A stretch of 64,000 nucleotides of DNA, taken from Altererythrobacter sp. ZODW24 (GTDB lineage Bacteria; Pseudomonadota; Alphaproteobacteria; Sphingomonadales; Sphingomonadaceae). Of this stretch, positions 61,664-64,000 are shown in pieces; the first letter of the stretch is position 1; every line of letters starts with the position of its first letter. The DNA lies in NCBI RefSeq assembly GCF_003344885.1, contig NZ_CP031155.1:1888001-1952000 (forward strand), given 5' to 3'. The notes beneath the pieces are model-generated. The model worked only from the letters and a program-made list of their open reading frames with translations, did no database searches and was not told the origin of the DNA. The translations under genes and the position numbers were made by a program.

Positions 61664-63396
61664 AGGTCATCCTCCTCAGCAAAGAGGGCGCCCTGTGGTT
61701 CGCCCTGTTCGGGTTCCGGCTGCGGCAAGTTGGCGACGTTGAGCGAGTAATCGTCATGCCCCCATTCGCATTTGGCGCGGATGTGATTGGGGATTTTACG
61801 CAGGGTCAGGTTCGGGAACTGTGTCTCGTCCCCTCGCCAAGCCCCGCACAGCACGAGCAAACTTTTGCCTTCGCCAACTTCAGCTGAAAGATCTGAAAGC
61901 TCCTTAAGTCCTAGCGTTTGCGTAGTAACGTAAAGAAAGTCCGTTTCGGTCGATTGACCCTGCTGCCACCAGACATCGGGACTGGGCTCGTAGCGGTAGC
62001 CCTCAAGCTTGCACATTGCCTGAGCTAGCATTGCCGGATCATAGTCCTTTGAAATGACTTCGCGTCCCCATTTATCCTTCTCGAGCAAGGAAGGTGCGAG
62101 CTCGAAGTAGCGAAAGCCACCGCCGCCTTTCCATCCGACGGTCTTGGAAACTCCGCTGGTATCGTTTCCGTCGATAACACTCTGAAGCCGAGGCAAGACG
62201 TGTGTGTCTACTTGATCTCTTAGCTCGGCCATTATCCAACGCCGTCCCATTTTGTGAGCGACTGCGCCGGTGGTCCCTGATCCAGCAAATGAGTCTAGGA
62301 CTATGTCATGTCTGTTTGTCGCTAACTCGAGACATCTCTTAATAAGCGCTTCGGGCTTCTTCCCCTTCGGAAATTTCACGCCACCTTCGTTGTGCAGATT
62401 GTTAGATAGGAGGTCGTCCCAAATTGTGGTTAGAGGTTCGCCTGCAACGTTTTTGCCATCAATTTTCTTCAGCTTGTCAGCGTAGAAAAGTAGCCTCTCG
62501 CCTGCGATGAAATACATGTCAGAAAATCCCTCGCGCTTGAGGAATAAAACCTCGTCGGGTCGAGAAACCGATTTATCGATCATCGCTCGCGCCGCAGCAC
62601 TTACCGCTTTGTAATCAGGGCGAGCCTGACGAATAACTGCTTCGGCATTCTGAATAACGAATTCCGCAAGCTCGCTTTCGTAACTGTCTCCGACCGCCTT
62701 CTTCAAACCCTTCGCTGGCAAGCCCTTATGCGCGGCGAAGGCACTTAGCAGCGTGCAAAACCGCCAATCACTGAATGGCTCGTCAATATTTTCAATGAAC
62801 CGCGTGTACCGCTTGTCGCGGTCTCCCTTTTCAGAGAAGACTCGATTGGGCATCCACGAGTTTTTATCTTTCGCGTAAATAAGAATGTAGTTTGAGGTGG
62901 TTACCAAGCCGGGATTGATCGATTTATGGCCAGTTGCTGCCCCTTGCTTGAATGTCACCGTATTGACGCGATTCTCCCTCCCGAAAATCTCGTCTGCAAC
63001 GACGGTCAAATAAGCTAATTCGTGGTCATCGATATGGATGAAGATCGTTCCATCGCTCGATAGCAGACGATGCAGCAGCTCCAAGCGATCACGCATCAGC
63101 GCCAACCAAGTTGAGTGCTCCAATCCGTCATCGTAATGATCGAAGGCCTGCTGCGTGTTAAATGGCGGATCGATATACACACACCGCACCTTTCCTGAAA
63201 AATCTGCTTCAAGCGCCTTAAGCGCGAGCAGATTATCGCCGTGGATTAGCATATTGTCGAAGATATCATCCTCGCTCACCCTCGCGGCGGCATGATAGCT
63301 CTTCTCAGATATTTCGCGCAGGATACGCGGCTCCAAACGCGGACGGTTCTCCTTGCCCACCCAGGTCAGTTCAAGTTTCTGCTTCTTCTTGGTCAT
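61660..63396 (-). CDS. mod: Type III modification DNA methyltransferase (Mod)
   Basis: 578 residues. N6-adenine or N4-cytosine methyltransferase of the beta order: motif IV YIDPPFNTQQ near residue 73 precedes motif I FAGSGTTGAVAHKMGRRWIM near 370. DEIFGRENRVNTVTF and GATGHKSINPGLVTTSNYIL follow motif IV. It supplies target recognition and protection. The C-terminal domain continues to a beta-rich end. ATGA overlaps exist with the upstream gene and with res, so all three are one operon. Confidence 0.9.
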   Translation of the reverse strand: MTKKKQKLELTWVGKENRPRLEPRILREISEKSYHAAARVSEDDIFDNMLIHGDNLLALKALEADFSGKVRCVYIDPPFNTQQAFDHYDDGLEHSTWLALMRDRLELLHRLLSSDGTIFIHIDDHELAYLTVVADEIFGRENRVNTVTFKQGAATGHKSINPGLVTTSNYILIYAKDKNSWMPNRVFSEKGDRDKRYTRFIENIDEPFSDWRFCTLLSAFAAHKGLPAKGLKKAVGDSYESELAEFVIQNAEAVIRQARPDYKAVSAAARAMIDKSVSRPDEVLFLKREGFSDMYFIAGERLLFYADKLKKIDGKNVAGEPLTTIWDDLLSNNLHNEGGVKFPKGKKPEALIKRCLELATNRHDIVLDSFAGSGTTGAVAHKMGRRWIMAELRDQVDTHVLPRLQSVIDGNDTSGVSKTVGWKGGGGFRYFELAPSLLEKDKWGREVISKDYDPAMLAQAMCKLEGYRYEPSPDVWWQQGQSTETDFLYVTTQTLGLKELSDLSAEVGEGKSLLVLCGAWRGDETQFPNLTLRKIPNHIRAKCEWGHDDYSLNVANLPQPEPEQGEPQGALFAEEDDL

Positions 63397-64000
63397 GTTA
63401 CGTTTGCAATCTGAGGGGCATGGGTGGTCAGGTATCTGAATAGGCGTAATTGGTAGGGCTTGTCGTCCCCTTGGTCCAATGCCTCGAGAGGATGAACTGC
63501 AGGATCATTTTCCAATCCGTAGTCCAATTTCATAAGCGCCTGCACCAGCAGCCGGACTTCATCACGGGTTTTGAATAGGTGGATCGGATCGCGGCCGCCC
63601 TCCACGATCGGTCGAACTCGATCCCAAAATGTCTGGCGTAGTGCGTCAAATGCGGGGCCAGCTTCTTGAGCCAGCTTGGCCGGATCAATAGCCGCTACGC
63701 CAGTGATCGCATTTCTAAAGCGTTTGGCGAGGATGAAGGCGATGACATATGCGCCGTTGCGATACGACGCTGCTTGCGCGCCGCCTGCAGCATCTGCTTC
63801 TTCTTCAATCCTTGCCAGTGCATAACGGAAAACAAGCACAGCGTTGCGAAGCTCTGTGGCGCTCCGACCTTCTGAAAAGATATCTGGATAAGGATATTTG
63901 CCGACTTTCTGCAAGCTTGCAGCATTGCGCTTGGCCATAGTGGGCAGATTAGGATCAGGCAGCGTCATTGCGAGCGCATACGCAGCTTCCTGAGCATTTA
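63393..64000 (-). CDS. Uncharacterised gene at the head of the R-M operon, probably AIPR-like, N-terminus outside window
   Basis: The frame is open through the window edge (NAQEAAYALAMTLPDPN), so the protein is probably the C-terminal part of a longer one rather than a short protein starting at 63968. Visible residues include KYPYPDIFSEGRSATELRNA, AVLVFRYALARIEEEADAAG and RVRPIVEGGRDPIHLFKTRD. The pattern resembles the C-terminal helices of AIPR (abortive phage infection) proteins, but this is weak. It overlaps mod by 4 bp. No catalytic motif is visible. Confidence 0.45.
   Translation of the reverse strand, partial: NAQEAAYALAMTLPDPNLPTMAKRNAASLQKVGKYPYPDIFSEGRSATELRNAVLVFRYALARIEEEADAAGGAQAASYRNGAYVIAFILAKRFRNAITGVAAIDPAKLAQEAGPAFDALRQTFWDRVRPIVEGGRDPIHLFKTRDEVRLLVQALMKLDYGLENDPAVHPLEALDQGDDKPYQLRLFRYLTTHAPQIANVT

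Overview
The window looks like a chromosome segment of a marine or aquatic alphaproteobacterium of the order Sphingomonadales, most likely Erythrobacteraceae. This rests on the families present (UPF0262, DUF6481, DUF1244, a GapR-type DUF2312 protein, the small-peptide/DUF2975/XRE trio), the moderately high G+C and the housekeeping proteins. No species name can be given from the sequence alone.

Layout. Positions 1-2700 carry the N-terminal part of dnaB (minus strand), then UPF0262, a degenerate GH25-fold protein and cytidine deaminase. Positions 2800-3100 hold an orphan TPP riboswitch on the minus strand, followed by what looks like the last codons of a lost outer-membrane protein. Positions 3127-15427 hold four paralogous trimeric autotransporter adhesins (type Vc secretion) built of YadA-head repeats, with a two-gene ABC exporter between the second and third. 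Their neck and anchor segments pair in all four combinations, so the cluster looks recombined. Positions 15500-27400 hold the beta-operon genes in a split arrangement: rplJ-rplL run left behind an L10 leader, rpoB-rpoC run right, and between them lie a lipoprotein and an apparently self-regulated membrane-peptide/DUF2975/XRE operon. Positions 27400-42300 are ordinary core genes (alpha/beta hydrolase, AI-2E permease, serine hydrolase, nadE, gltX, pyk, gapR-like, yebC, ruvC and others).

From about 42.3 kb the window becomes accessory. A three-gene minus-strand operon (SDR, FAD amine oxidase, ChrR-like cupin) is broken in every gene, and the SDR is fused in frame to a tyrosine-integrase N-terminal fragment. 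Next come a complete tyrosine integrase, a GFA protein, a truncated haemoglobin with a divergent LysR regulator, a large serine recombinase with a small partner ORF, a HerA/VirD4-like ATPase, a 210-bp block of nested palindromes, an XRE regulator overlapping a probable RuvC-fold protein, a DUF3768 gene behind a hairpin-rich leader, a replication-relaxation protein, a second larger TraG/VirD4-like ATPase with its own two-helix membrane partner, and a type III restriction-modification operon (res, mod) with an unidentified upstream gene that runs off the window.

How the parts may work together. The 50-57 kb genes look like the DNA-processing and transfer module of an integrative element, with the type III R-M genes as defence cargo. 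A short repeated site containing AGTTGCCGG lies near the promoter regions of the recombinase, the ATPase and the XRE operon, which suggests shared control by the XRE protein. The XRE/RuvC-like pair beside perfect cruciform-forming palindromes is the strongest candidate here for an undescribed system, but that is inference from context and fold-like patterns.
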